A stretch of DNA of 64,000 nt from Paraburkholderia sp. BCC1885 (GCF_900996235.1 NZ_CAAJGM010000230.1:62001-126000), one strand, 5' to 3'. Positions 34,192-43,500 are shown, numbered from the stretch's first letter. Notes: generated by a model from the letters alone, not told the origin. Numbers and translations are program-made.

Positions 34192-35768
34192 CTAATCGAC
34201 GGTCACGGTTGGTTGCCAGCGATGCGGCAGCAATGCAGAGATGTCGCTGGCCTTGTGGGTCGGCAATCGCGTGAGGATGTCCTTCAGGTAGGCGTGCGGG
34301 TCGTGGCCGTTAAGCTGTGCCGACCTTATGAGGCTCATGATGGCGGCAGCGCGCTGGCCTGCTCGTAGCGAGCCGGCGAACAACCAGTTGGCCCTGCCGA
34401 TGGCCCATGGACGTATCTGGTTTTCGACCCAATTGTTGTCTATGGGCACGTGCCCGTCGTCGAGATAGCGCGTGAGCGCTTCCCAACGTTTGAGGCTGTA
34501 GTCCAGCGCTTTTGCAATCGCTGAACCTTCCGAAACCAGCTTGCGTTGCGCCGTCATCCATTCGTGCAGTGCATCGCACACCGGTTTGGCCCGGCTCTGG
34601 CGGAGCCTGCGGCGCTCCCCGGCATCCAGCACTGCAGCGTCGCGCTCGATTTCGTAAAGCGCAGCGAAGAACGGCATGGCCTGTCCAGCGACGTGGCTGC
34701 TGTGATTGGCATGCAGGTCGAAGAACTTGCGCCTCGCGTGCGCCGCACATCCGATTTCGGTGATGCCTTGCTGGAAGCCAGCCTTGTACCCACCATAGTC
34801 GTCACACACCAGCTTGCCCTGCCAGTTGGCCAGAAACGTGCGAGCATGCTCGCCTGCGCGGCTGTCTGCGAAGTCGTAAACCACCGCGCGCAGATCACTG
34901 AAGTGCGTCGGCGCGTATGCCCACAGATACGCCCGGTGTGTCTTCCCCTTGCCGGGACTGAGCATCTGCACCGGCGTCTCATCCGCATGCAGCACACCCT
35001 GCTGCAAGAGTTCCTGATGGAGGGCATCGACCAGTGGCTGCAACTGTGCGCCGCACGCGCCGACCCAGGCACCCAGTGTCGAGCGCGGTATCGCCAGACC
35101 CGCCCGCGCAAAGATCTGTTCCTGACGATACAGGGGAAGGTGGTCAGCGTACTTGGCAACCAGCACCGAGGCCAGTAGTCCCGTGGTCGGGATACCCTTG
35201 TCGATGACGTGTGCGGGCACCGACGCCTGAACCAGCGTTTCGCACTTCTTGCAGACCCACTTGCCACGGATATGCCGCTCTACCGTGAACACGCCCGGCG
35301 TGTAGTCCAGCTTCTCGCTGATGTCCTCACCGATGCGCACGCGCTCGCAGCCACACTGACACACGGTGCTGTCCGGCTCGTGGTGGATCTCCGTGCGCGG
35401 CAGTTGCGCCGGCAGCGATGCGCGCTTCGGTTGCCGGGGTGACGGGTCGGCTGCTGCTTGTGAAGCTGCTCGAGCTCCAGTTCGATGGCGGCCAGATCGG
35501 CGTCGACGGCTTCGTCCAGCAGGTTCATCTGCTCGCTGCTGAGCTGTTCGCTGCGCCGGCCAAACTGCTGGCGCCTGAGGATGGCGATCTCGTGGCTCAA
35601 CTGCTCGATACGGGTCTGGCGGTAATGCAGCTCGCGTTCGTTCTCCTTGACCTCCCGCGCCTTCTCTTCGATTTCCCGGTCTCTCTCCTGCACCTGGGCA
35701 ATCAGCTGCGCGGCGAGCGTGCGCAACTGTTCCGGGCTGAGGGCGTTGAGGTCGGCGGGCAGGTTCAT
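34192..35768 (-). pseudogene. tnpC: IS66 transposase TnpC, frameshifted
   Basis: The DDE transposase of IS66. The N-terminal part starts MNLPADLNALSPEQL at 35768 and contains the leucine-rich coiled coil and IAILRRQQFGRRSEQL. After LHKQQPTRHPG the frame is lost near 35440, and the protein resumes in another frame as PRQPKRASLPAQLPR. The remainder is intact: zinc-binding CQCGC and CKKC, VFTVERHIRGKWVC, and the catalytic residues in LHADETPVQM, VCDDYGGYK and DNNWVENQIRPWAIGR. A single-base indel in a variable linker is the simplest explanation. The open downstream part alone (34192-35280 or a bit more) would lack the DNA-binding end. Confidence 0.9.
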
Positions 35769-35831
35769 GCAAACCAGTCTGCCAGAACCCCTGGCACCAT
35801 GGAAGCGCAACTGTTTACGTCCCTGTTGGCC

Positions 35832-36170
35832 TTATACGACGCGGATCACACCGTTCGGGCCGATGCGCTGCCACGGCAAACCGATTACCAGACGCGCGAG
35901 CTGCTCCTGCGTGAGTGCGTGTTGCTTCGGTTCGCTGCCGGCGTGAGGCCAGACGAACTGTCCCTCGTGCAGCCGTCGCGCTGCCAGCCAGATACCGATT
36001 CCGTCGTGAACCAGCACCTTCAGGCGGTTGGCTCGCCGGTTGGAGAACAGGTAGGCATGGTAGGGATGCGCGGCGCCGAACACCTTGACCACCCGCGCCA
36101 AAGCCGTGTCGAAAACGGCACGCATGTCCAGCGGGTCGACTGCCAGCCATACTTCATCAATGCGGATCAC
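35832..36170 (-). CDS. tnpB: IS66 accessory protein TnpB
   Basis: The small conserved IS66 ORF2 protein (112 residues), needed for transposition, role not precisely known. Typical sequence: IRIDEVWLAVDPLDMRA, HPYHAYLFSNRRANRLKVLVHDGIGIWLAARRLHEGQFVW and the ending LPWQRIG. The GTG start at 36170 overlaps the tnpA stop, as usual for this family; an ATG 30 bases further upstream lies inside tnpA. Confidence 0.93.
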   Translation of the reverse strand: MIRIDEVWLAVDPLDMRAVFDTALARVVKVFGAAHPYHAYLFSNRRANRLKVLVHDGIGIWLAARRLHEGQFVWPHAGSEPKQHALTQEQLARLVIGLPWQRIGPNGVIRVV

Positions 36171-36550
36171 GCGAGCCACTCTCGCAGCCAGGCGGCGCAT
36201 TGCGCTGCCTCTGATGTCGGCCAGCTAACCGTGATCGACTGACCTCCACGGCGAACCTCAATGCGGATCTTGGACGAGTGCGTATCCGGTGTTCCCAATG
36301 GTACTGGCACAAAGGCTGGCAGCGACGGTGGCGTGGCAGGTGGGCGGCCCAACGGCCTCCTGGGAAGTCGACCTTCTGCCTGATCGATCCAGCGCCGAAG
36401 CAGATTCGCATTGAGCCTGTGTTCCAGTGCAACTGCCGCAACCGATACGCCGATTCCCTGGCAGGCCGCTACCACCTCGGCCTTGAACTCCTCGCTATAG
36501 CGTTGCCGCCGACGACGCTCTGGGAGTGATTCCGATTCTATAGTGTTCAC
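36167..36550 (-). CDS. tnpA: IS66 accessory protein TnpA
   Basis: IS66 ORF1 product (127 residues from GTG 36550, starting MNTIESESLPERRRR). It carries the helix-turn-helix region RYSEEFKAEVVAACQGIGVSVAAVALEHRLNANLLRRWI that is typical of IS66 and IS3 OrfA-like DNA-binding proteins. A longer in-frame form from ATG 36607 would extend toward the end of the element and is less likely. It is the first gene of the element's operon. Confidence 0.9.
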   Translation of the reverse strand: MNTIESESLPERRRRQRYSEEFKAEVVAACQGIGVSVAAVALEHRLNANLLRRWIDQAEGRLPRRPLGRPPATPPSLPAFVPVPLGTPDTHSSKIRIEVRRGGQSITVSWPTSEAAQCAAWLREWLA

Positions 36551-36629
36551 GTGTCCGCTTATTCGTGTAGTGGACACGATACTCCCAAGCGCCGCAGCCA
36601 GATTCAAGATGGGTTTGCTGGCCGCTTAC

Positions 36630-36637
36630 CGAGATAT
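36630..36637. repeat. Right target-site duplicate of IS66 element
   Basis: CGAGATAT immediately follows the right terminal repeat and is identical to the octamer at 34158-34165. The pre-insertion site can be read across it. Confidence 0.93.
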
Positions 36638-36785
36638 CTCTACTCCGGCCTATCGATGGCGGAGATGTTCGCGCCGGCTGGCGCGCAACAGGGTCGCCAT
36701 GCAATCCAAGCGTACGAGTGCCCGAGCGCTGCATTCCGAGGTCATCAGGTATGATTTCAGCCTTCAAACGAACATTGAGGCCCGC

Positions 36786-37481
36786 ATGTCACGATCGGTA
36801 CTGGGTTCATTTCTTGGCATCGTATTTTTGATGTCCGCTGGATGCGAAGTCGCTTCGGCCGCCCAGCACCGAAGCTATGTCATCGATTATTACGGGGACA
36901 GTACGGTTCTCGTTCCGGTAGACAAACCGGATCACACCGCGCCTGCCATTCTGCAAAGCGAGCTAACGCAACGCTGTAGATTTCCGGTGACCGTGAATAA
37001 TAGGGCAGTCACGACAACTCGTGCGATTGATGCTCTGAATGGCACGAATGGCTATCCTTCGACCTTTGCGGCTGCAATGACAATGTCGAAGGCGAACATG
37101 GTCATTGCCAACTACGGCATCAATGATGCACGTCTCAAGACATCGGAGGCGGACTACCGGGGTGCCATGCAATCCATCGCTCAGTTGGTTCGGACGCACG
37201 GAAAGATGATGGTCTTCGAGACGCCCAATCCGGTGGTTGATGGCGCTCAAACGGTAATTTGGGACGGCGAGAACCAGTGGATTGGCATGCTCGACGTAAC
37301 CCTAGTCGAGCTGGCTAAAAGCATGAAGTTACCGATCGTTAACCAATATGAATACTTCATGTCTCGAGGCAATATTGCGCCACTGCTTTTTGATGGTGCG
37401 CACCCGACAAACGCTACGGTGCGAGTGAAGGCGCTTCGCGTCGCGGATGTCGTACAGCCGTACGTGTGTCCGAGCCATTAG
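36786..37481 (+). CDS. Secreted SGNH/GDSL-like hydrolase
   Basis: A 231-residue protein with an N-terminal export signal (SRSVLGSFLGIVFLMSAGCEVASAA). Cleavage after ASAA is likely; the Cys in SAGC is not in a canonical lipobox. The mature part has the GDSL-like block IDYYGDSTV (nucleophile Ser), the Asn block VIANYGIND (GxND) and the Asp/His block LLFDGAHPTNA (DxxH). These are the catalytic signatures of SGNH hydrolases, periplasmic esterases that often act on O-acetyl groups of glycans. It starts 157 bases after the IS66 right end, so IS-borne transcription may reach it. Confidence 0.85.
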   Translation: MSRSVLGSFLGIVFLMSAGCEVASAAQHRSYVIDYYGDSTVLVPVDKPDHTAPAILQSELTQRCRFPVTVNNRAVTTTRAIDALNGTNGYPSTFAAAMTMSKANMVIANYGINDARLKTSEADYRGAMQSIAQLVRTHGKMMVFETPNPVVDGAQTVIWDGENQWIGMLDVTLVELAKSMKLPIVNQYEYFMSRGNIAPLLFDGAHPTNATVRVKALRVADVVQPYVCPSH

Positions 37482-37542
37482 GCTGATTTACTGCGGGGAC
37501 GTCGCGACTCGTTGGGAGATCGCGTGGCTAAGGCGCCGTTGC

Positions 37543-39231
37543 TCATGGATGTGATTCGCAATTCGCCTTTGGATTGCGATAGAGCGTACCCAGTGGTGTT
37601 TGAGCGATGGGTACCAGGGATGCACCAGGATTGGCGTCAAGGAGTGCTTCGGCAACACTCGGCCCAAGCAACCAGTAACGAGAACGCATGGGCATCGGAT
37701 CGCTATTGGAGACAAAAAAGGTGATCCCTACACCGGCGGGCACTTCAATCAGTTCAGAGCGGAAGCTGTACACACTTATGTTCAGAGTATTGCACCAAGG
37801 ATTAGTTTGCGCTGGATCGTACGCCAGATGATGGCGCAGACTAGCTTTAAATGCGGCCAGATCGGCCTGATTTCTAACCATCTTGGAGTCAATTCGTTCC
37901 TGGAAGGTCGTCAATACGCCAGGCAGGAATAGCAGGCTGGTAATAGCGATCAGAACCAGTGAGACGTAACGTTTGAAGTAGAGCAGTACCAGCATACTGA
38001 GTAGTAGCTGGGCGCTCAATAGTTGGAAGTCGTACCAGAAACCCGCGTGGAAGAAGACGATACAGGCTGCCAGAATGCCGCCTAGATTGAGGACATGGAA
38101 GATTCCTTCCTGACGGGTGATCCACTGGAAGCGCTTGCTGCACACCAATGCAGTTACCCCCAAGCCTAGGACAAATAGAAGTTGCAGGGTGAACGCGATT
38201 TCCGCTGGTGTCTTCAATGGGCTGAAAAAGCCTTCCAGATTTTCGACGATTCGATTCAGATAAGCATGCAACGGATGTCCGATTGCCAAAATGCCTTGTC
38301 CTCCTAACAGATAGGGTGCGCGCACTTGGTCAAATAAGGTCATCGACCCTAGCCCCACCACTCCCGTCACCATTACGGAAAGCAGGAACATTTTGCGGGT
38401 GGGCGCGAGCATGAGCAGTAAGCAGGGCAGGAGGACGATTACCCAGGAGGGCCGCAAGAACGAAATAAAGGCGATGAAGATCAGCACCCCCGCCTTCAGT
38501 GCAAGCGATGCGCGCTCCCCCCGTCGCCAGAGTGGGACACACAATGCCGCCAGTATCACCGCCAAGGCATAGTGCAGCGTTTCTAGCATGCTCAGAGGGT
38601 AGTACAACAGTCCGGGCCAGAAGGTCAGAAGGATCAGCGCTAGCACTGCCAATTGGCGGAGGTTCAGGCGTGCTACCCAGCAGAAACTAGCTAGCGCTAG
38701 CGTCAGCGCCGTCAGATTAAATATTGGAAAGCTATATGGCCCCCACCCGAACAGGCTACCCGCCATAGCATAGATAAGATAGGGCGAAGGACCCCAAGCA
38801 TAAAAATGGAAGGTTTTCAGCGGCGCTGGTTGCTCCCACATTGTGTAGTAGCCGCCTTTCAGACCTGCCCGGATAGCGGTGGCAACTTGGTGCCAGTGCA
38901 TGATTTCATCACTCCAGCTTGGCAGGACGTCTTGCCACTGTCCCCGGCTGGCGATCAATGTGGAGATGATCGTCATCACCACCGGGATCAGGCTGACACT
39001 GACGATGGTGACTAGGCGTAGATAGAGTGGCGAAGATGCTGAACGATCCGTCTCAAGGTAAGGGCTGGCGTGATGCAAGAACGGGTTCCTAATATGGTTG
39101 TTGTGCTGTCGGCTGAATATACTTGAAACTAGAATGTAAAAGCCATATGCAAAAGCATTGCGCTTGTTCCGAAGGATGCCAGAGAGATTCAATATATTCG
39201 TGACCTCGTCTTGATCATAGACGCTGGGCAA
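37543..39231 (-). CDS. Large polytopic membrane protein, possible GT-C glycosyltransferase
   Basis: An integral membrane protein with about 11-12 predicted helices, 562 residues from the first possible start. After the first clear helix (residues about 72-95) the loop WSDEIMHWHQVATAIRAG carries an Asp-Glu pair in the place where GT-C transferases (ArnT/RgtC-like) have theirs, and TFHFYAWGPSPYLIYAMAG follows. I cannot name the family. Start is uncertain: the first 60 residues are polar, unlike the rest, and run into a pseudogene. A TTG near residue 52 is an alternative. It is on the opposite strand from its neighbours and converges with the SGNH gene. Its A+T-rich sequence suggests acquisition. 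Confidence 0.55.
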   Translation of the reverse strand: MPSVYDQDEVTNILNLSGILRNKRNAFAYGFYILVSSIFSRQHNNHIRNPFLHHASPYLETDRSASSPLYLRLVTIVSVSLIPVVMTIISTLIASRGQWQDVLPSWSDEIMHWHQVATAIRAGLKGGYYTMWEQPAPLKTFHFYAWGPSPYLIYAMAGSLFGWGPYSFPIFNLTALTLALASFCWVARLNLRQLAVLALILLTFWPGLLYYPLSMLETLHYALAVILAALCVPLWRRGERASLALKAGVLIFIAFISFLRPSWVIVLLPCLLLMLAPTRKMFLLSVMVTGVVGLGSMTLFDQVRAPYLLGGQGILAIGHPLHAYLNRIVENLEGFFSPLKTPAEIAFTLQLLFVLGLGVTALVCSKRFQWITRQEGIFHVLNLGGILAACIVFFHAGFWYDFQLLSAQLLLSMLVLLYFKRYVSLVLIAITSLLFLPGVLTTFQERIDSKMVRNQADLAAFKASLRHHLAYDPAQTNPWCNTLNISVYSFRSELIEVPAGVGITFFVSNSDPMPMRSRYWLLGPSVAEALLDANPGASLVPIAQTPLGTLYRNPKANCESHP

Positions 39232-39812
39232 GTTGGCAACTATTGCGCGCAGCGAATCCTTCCATAGCTAGGTGCGCAGGGTGTGCTGCGCTTGGTTCAA
39301 GCCACCGACAGCAATATGAACGTCATTCGCTGCTTTGCGTTGTATAGCCTCGCGCCTTTTGTTGCCGCATGCGGCGTCTGGAAGTGCATTGCGGACAAGA
39401 CATTGCTCAGTTTTGCCTGTCTTGCCGAACGCTAGATCGGATTCAGCCGCATTTTCCTCAACTTCGACCGCTTCAGGCAGGCGTTCTTTTACCTAGTCTC
39501 ACCGACGTCCCAGCTCTCTCCTCCCACCCATGCTGTCGCTTGATTTTGGAAAGGAAATCCATCGGTCTGTTCGTCATCGAAGTCGTAGGCGCTTTCGCAT
39601 GGTCCGTGGTAAGTGGCTGTGGCGCCTTCCCGCTGATTTTTCTTCAGTCCGAGTTTCCGAGGCAAGTCGTCGCGCCAACATCGATGCCGAGCGCAACGCG
39701 ACGGGCCACACTTGCACCACTGGTCAAATTTTGTGGCGGAGCGGTCCTAGTATTCTCGTATCTCGGGAACCTGCCCTCCAGCGTTTCATTTCCGTCGGGT
39801 AAGCGAAGCTGA
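39225..39812 (+). pseudogene. Decayed paralogue of the 523-residue membrane protein at 29.9 kb
   Basis: The translated plus strand, with stops and frame changes, retraces the middle of the membrane protein at 29919-31490. GNYCAQRILP, followed by a stop, matches GSYYAQRILP. SNMNVIRCFALYSLAPFVAACGVWK matches SNLDIIRAFEIYNLTLLVVACGVWK. ERKSIGLFVIEVVGAFAWSVVSGCGAF then matches ERRSIGVFVTTVVGAFAWPVVSVCGAL, and FLQSEFPRQVV matches FLQSGFPQEVV, up to VKFCGGAVLVFSYLGNL. Stops, frameshifts and truncation at both ends show it is dead. Divergence at many positions says the two copies are paralogues, not a recent duplication. Confidence 0.85.
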
Positions 39813-39831
39813 TTACTAGTCCAACGGGGCC

Positions 39832-40938
39832 TTATTTGCGTTGGGGGCTCCTCCTCACAACCAGCCACCGCGGTGACTTAAAGCGCACGATACTGACGTA
39901 CAGCCAGACGTAGGTCGCAGCGAACACCATCACGAAGCAGAACAGATGCAGTGTGTGCCGCCAGAACAATGTAGCAGGGACCACTGCGACGAGGCACAGG
40001 AGCCACAGATACGGAGAGGTCAGCGAATTGCGCCGCGTCAGCTCGCGCGCCGTACGTGTACCCACGGCCCAACGTGTAAGACGCTTATAGACCAGCATAT
40101 GCAGATGAACGCCGTCCGGAATCCCTGGTGACGTCCCGCGAATAAACTTCTTCCGGTAGATCGAGAAACACGTTTCGAAGATCGGGTACATGAAGAGCAG
40201 CACTGGATACCACGCCGACACTTCGCGGTTGCGCATCACCAGCATGATCGACACTTCCGCCAGCATGAAGCCAATGAAATACGCGCCGCCATCGCCGAGA
40301 AAAATCAGACCTGCCGGGAAATTGAAGATGAAGAAGCCCATTACTGCGCCCATCATGATGAACGACGCGGACAGCACGACCGGGTCCGACACCTCGAACG
40401 CCACATACGCGAGAGACGCGAACATCATGAGCGCGACCATCGACGCAAGTCCGTTGAAGCCATCGATGATGTTGACGGCGTTCGCCAGCGCCGCGACGGC
40501 CAGCACCGTGACCGTGCAGGAAATGACCGTATAGGACAGCAGAAAATCGAGCGGCGGAACGCTAATGCGTGTGACGGCGATACTCAGCAGGAAATACGCG
40601 AGGGCGGCGGCCGCCATAGTGCAAATGAGCCGCGCGAGCGGGGGGACCCGCTTGGTCAGATCTTCGATCAGCCCCGAGCCGAAGGCCGGCATGCCGCAAG
40701 CCACAAGGCCCAGAATCCCCTCCGACACGGCCGGATAGGCGTGATGCAACTGCAAGGCTGACGCCACCAGTCCGATCAGGACGCCGGCTCCGCCAATGCG
40801 CGGCACCGGGAATACGTGAAATTTCTGTACACCGGTCAGATCGGTATCGGTGGAGAATTTTTCGTGCAGATGCGCATAGCGCACTATCAACAACGTGACC
40901 AGCAGTGAGACGAGAAAGCCGAGCGCGAGACTAAGCAT
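39832..40938 (-). CDS. Undecaprenyl-phosphate sugar-1-phosphate transferase, WecA/WbpL-like (MraY family)
   Basis: A 368-residue polytopic enzyme with about ten helices that attaches a first HexNAc-1-phosphate to undecaprenyl phosphate. Family blocks: KFHVFPVPRIGGAGVLIG near residue 38, ALANAVNIIDGFNGLASMVAL with the catalytic Asp-rich loop near 150, FLGDGGAYFIGFMLAE near 215, and IPDGVHLHMLVYKR (carbohydrate-recognition loop). Start at ATG 40938 (MLSLALGFLV) puts the first helix at the N-terminus; 12 further upstream residues are possible. It lies on the opposite strand from the O-antigen operon, which already has a PglC-like initiating transferase. Confidence 0.93.
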   Translation of the reverse strand: MLSLALGFLVSLLVTLLIVRYAHLHEKFSTDTDLTGVQKFHVFPVPRIGGAGVLIGLVASALQLHHAYPAVSEGILGLVACGMPAFGSGLIEDLTKRVPPLARLICTMAAAALAYFLLSIAVTRISVPPLDFLLSYTVISCTVTVLAVAALANAVNIIDGFNGLASMVALMMFASLAYVAFEVSDPVVLSASFIMMGAVMGFFIFNFPAGLIFLGDGGAYFIGFMLAEVSIMLVMRNREVSAWYPVLLFMYPIFETCFSIYRKKFIRGTSPGIPDGVHLHMLVYKRLTRWAVGTRTARELTRRNSLTSPYLWLLCLVAVVPATLFWRHTLHLFCFVMVFAATYVWLYVSIVRFKSPRWLVVRRSPQRK

Positions 40939-41138
40939 GAACGTGGGCCTGAGCGAAGACGCCGAATTATACAAACGAAACGCACGGCGCCGAAAAGCTG
41001 CCCTCGGCGGATCAAAGCGTCAATCACTGGCCAACCCGCTTCTGCTCCGCTGATGCCCCGAGCTAGGCATGGCACCGCCACTGAAAAAAACTGACCATTC
41101 TGTCATACTTCTTGAACCCCGATTCACTGAATGTCCTC

Positions 41139-41525
41139 ATGCTTGGCAACCTCACCGCTGTTTTTATTCTGTTTTCTATTGCGCGCAGCGCCATAGCCGA
41201 TGGCTATTCGCATCCCGTCGTGATGCAGGGAGAGACGCAAATGGCCGACACGGCGGAACTGCACTTCGATCCCGCTCCCAAGTACACCGGTACGCTGGTT
41301 GTTCTGGGCGATCACACGAAAACGCCCAAGCAAAGCTATCCTTTTGTCTATAGTTTGCCGACGCCGCAGCATGGTGCGACTGATGCTGCGGTCAACCTGG
41401 ATTTTAGCGGCAAGCAAACGCTGACTATCTTATGCGACCCGCTCTCCGATAACTGTCGGTCGACCGGTTACGTTACGCAGGGCAATACTACCTTCTCCAT
41501 GTCCTGGAAGGTCACGCAACGATAG
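41139..41525 (+). CDS. Small exported protein of unknown function
   Basis: A 128-residue protein with an N-terminal hydrophobic segment (LGNLTAVFILFSIARSAIADG) that looks like a signal peptide cleaved after AIA. The mature part is beta-rich and contains a disulfide candidate (CDPLSDNC). I do not recognise the family. The start is uncertain: ATG 41139 has no good ribosome-binding site, and a TTG at 41112 is in frame. It is divergent from the WecA-like gene and 250 bases upstream of a chemoreceptor gene. Confidence 0.5.
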   Translation: MLGNLTAVFILFSIARSAIADGYSHPVVMQGETQMADTAELHFDPAPKYTGTLVVLGDHTKTPKQSYPFVYSLPTPQHGATDAAVNLDFSGKQTLTILCDPLSDNCRSTGYVTQGNTTFSMSWKVTQR

Positions 41526-41778
41526 CCGTCAGGAAGCCGCGCTGCCGCAAGCGTTGCTTGAGTAATCTTTCACGACGGCGTATGCGCCGCGCATGCGCTC
41601 TTCCGGCGCTAATTAACACTCCCAAATAGTGATCCCGTAACCCTGGTCAAACCCTTGCCCGTCATGGATTCCCCCTATCTAGTGCGGGATCCGAACGACC
41701 GTTAACCCAGAGGCAGCGAGGTGAGGAGAGGGAATTTTTGGTCATGCGCCGCGCGACCAAGACGTTACGGAGAAAACA

Positions 41779-43431
41779 ATGTTAAATAACATCACCATTC
41801 GGGGTGGCCTGACGTTAGTCATCGGCGTGTTCGTCGCGTTTTTGCTGACCGTGATCGGGGTCGGATACGGGGCGCTCAAGTTGGCGAGCAACGGCCTTCA
41901 CGACGTGCAGCGCAATTCGGCCGCGCTGACGCATCTGAACGCGAGTTCCGCCAAGCTGCTGCAGGTGCGGCTGGCGCTGGGCAGCTACGAGACCCTGTTC
42001 AGCGTCGGCAAGCAGACCGACGACCTTCTACCCGCGGCGCACAAGGTGCTGCTTGAATCGAACACGGATTTCCAGACCTACATGGCTGGACCATTCGGCA
42101 GCGACGACGAGCAGCGGCTCGCGCATGCCGTGCAGACGGCTCGCTCGGCTCTGGTCGATCAGGCCATCGAGCCGGAGTTCAAGGCGCTCGCCGATAACGA
42201 CTTCAATACCTTCCGCAACATCCAGGGCGAGACCGCCAATAGCTACTACGCGAGTTATGCGAAAGCGATCGATTCGCTCGAGCGACTGGAAACCGACAAC
42301 CAGCGTGCCCAGGCCGAAACGGCGACGTCGCGCTTCCAGATGGCCACGCTGCTGTTCGCGGCGATCGGCGTGATCGCGATTGTGATTGGCGTGCTGGCGC
42401 GCGTCGGGTTGTCGGCGGCGGTGATCCGGCCGGTCAACCAGACCATTCGCCATTTCCAGCGTATCGCGGCGGGGGATCTGACGATCGCGGTCAAGGTGCG
42501 CTCGCGCAACGAGATGGGCCAGTTGCTCGGCGCGTTGACGCAGATGCGCGACGGCCTCGTCGAAACGGTATCGAAGGTGCGCGGCAGCACCGGCGCGATC
42601 ACGCAGGGCGCCAACGAGATCGCCGCGGGCAATGCCGATCTGTCGCGACGCACGGAACAGCAGGCGGCGGCGCTAGAAGAAACCGCGGCCAGCATGGAAG
42701 AGCTGTCGGCGACGGTGAAGCAGAACGCCGACAACGCCCAGCAGGCCAATCGGCTCGCTCACGGCGCGTTGGAGACGGTGACGCGCGGCGGCACCGTGGT
42801 GGGCCGGGTCACCGAGACGATGGAGGGCATTACCGCTTCGTCTCGCAAGGTGGCTGAGATCATCGGCATGATCGAAGGGATTGCCTTCCAGACCAACATC
42901 CTTGCGCTGAATGCGGCCGTCGAAGCCGCGCGCGCGGGCGAGCAGGGGCGCGGCTTCGCGGTGGTGGCCTCGGAGGTGCGCAGCCTCGCGCAGCGCTCCG
43001 GCACGGCCGCCAAGGAAATCAAGGAACTGATCGGCGAGTCGGCGGCCAAGGTGGAGCAGGGCGCGTCGCTGGTGGCCGAAGCGGGCAAGACGATGCACGA
43101 GGCGATGCAGTCGGTCGAGCGCGTGACCGGCATCATGGGTGAGATCGAGGCGGCGGCGCTGGAGCAGAGCGAGGGCATCGCGCAGGTCAACAAGGCAATT
43201 ACGCAGATCGACGAGGTCACCCAGCACAACGCGGCCTTGGTGGAAGAGGCGGCTGCCGCGGCGCAGTCGCTGGAAGAGCAGGCGGCTGTTTTGCGGGACG
43301 CGGTGTCGGTGTTCCGGCTCGAGCCGGGCGAAGCGTCTGCGGAGGACGGCGAGGACGCGCCATTTGCTGCCCGTGGGCGCGGGAAAGCGTCAGCGCAACT
43401 GGGCGGCGCGGTTGCACCGTTGGCGGCCTAG
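41779..43431 (+). CDS. Methyl-accepting chemotaxis protein
   Basis: A 550-residue transmembrane chemoreceptor. TM1 is at about residues 11-32 (TLVIGVFVAFLLTVIGVGYGAL), a periplasmic four-helix-like domain follows (to about 187), TM2 is at about 192-212 and HAMP at about 213-265 (RPVNQTIRHFQRIAAGDLTIAVKVRSRNEMGQLLGAL). The cytoplasmic part has the methylation helices (RTEQQAAALEETAASMEELSATVKQNADNA) and the hairpin GIAFQTNILALNAAVEAARAGEQGRGFAVVASEVRSLAQRS. No CheB/R tail pentapeptide is seen. The periplasmic domain resembles TarH-type four-helix receptors, ligand unknown. ATG 41779 follows GGAGAAAACA, a good ribosome-binding site. Confidence 0.97.
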   Translation: MLNNITIRGGLTLVIGVFVAFLLTVIGVGYGALKLASNGLHDVQRNSAALTHLNASSAKLLQVRLALGSYETLFSVGKQTDDLLPAAHKVLLESNTDFQTYMAGPFGSDDEQRLAHAVQTARSALVDQAIEPEFKALADNDFNTFRNIQGETANSYYASYAKAIDSLERLETDNQRAQAETATSRFQMATLLFAAIGVIAIVIGVLARVGLSAAVIRPVNQTIRHFQRIAAGDLTIAVKVRSRNEMGQLLGALTQMRDGLVETVSKVRGSTGAITQGANEIAAGNADLSRRTEQQAAALEETAASMEELSATVKQNADNAQQANRLAHGALETVTRGGTVVGRVTETMEGITASSRKVAEIIGMIEGIAFQTNILALNAAVEAARAGEQGRGFAVVASEVRSLAQRSGTAAKEIKELIGESAAKVEQGASLVAEAGKTMHEAMQSVERVTGIMGEIEAAALEQSEGIAQVNKAITQIDEVTQHNAALVEEAAAAAQSLEEQAAVLRDAVSVFRLEPGEASAEDGEDAPFAARGRGKASAQLGGAVAPLAA

Positions 43432-43454
43432 CTCCCGCTGGCGAGGTTTGACTT

Positions 43455-43500
43455 CTGGCGCAACCCGGGCGGCCCGACGGCCCCGTTGCGTCAGAATTTT
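43455..43500 (+). terminator. Candidate rho-independent terminator after the chemoreceptor gene
   Basis: CTGGCGCAAC pairs with GTTGCGTCAG (one G-T wobble) across a GC-rich loop, followed by AATTTT. Position 24 bases after the stop fits, though the T-run is short. Confidence 0.5.

Larger units (their letters stand above)
34166..36629 (-). mobile_element. IS66-family insertion sequence, 2464 bp
   Basis: A complete element by structure. It starts GTAAGCGGCTGCC and ends as the complement of GTAAGCGGCCAGC, so the inverted repeats share the IS66 tip GTAAGCGGC. It is flanked by perfect 8-bp repeats (CGAGATAT). Inside, on the minus strand, are tnpA, tnpB and tnpC in the family order with overlapping ends. 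tnpC is frameshifted, so the copy is probably not autonomous. Confidence 0.95.
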
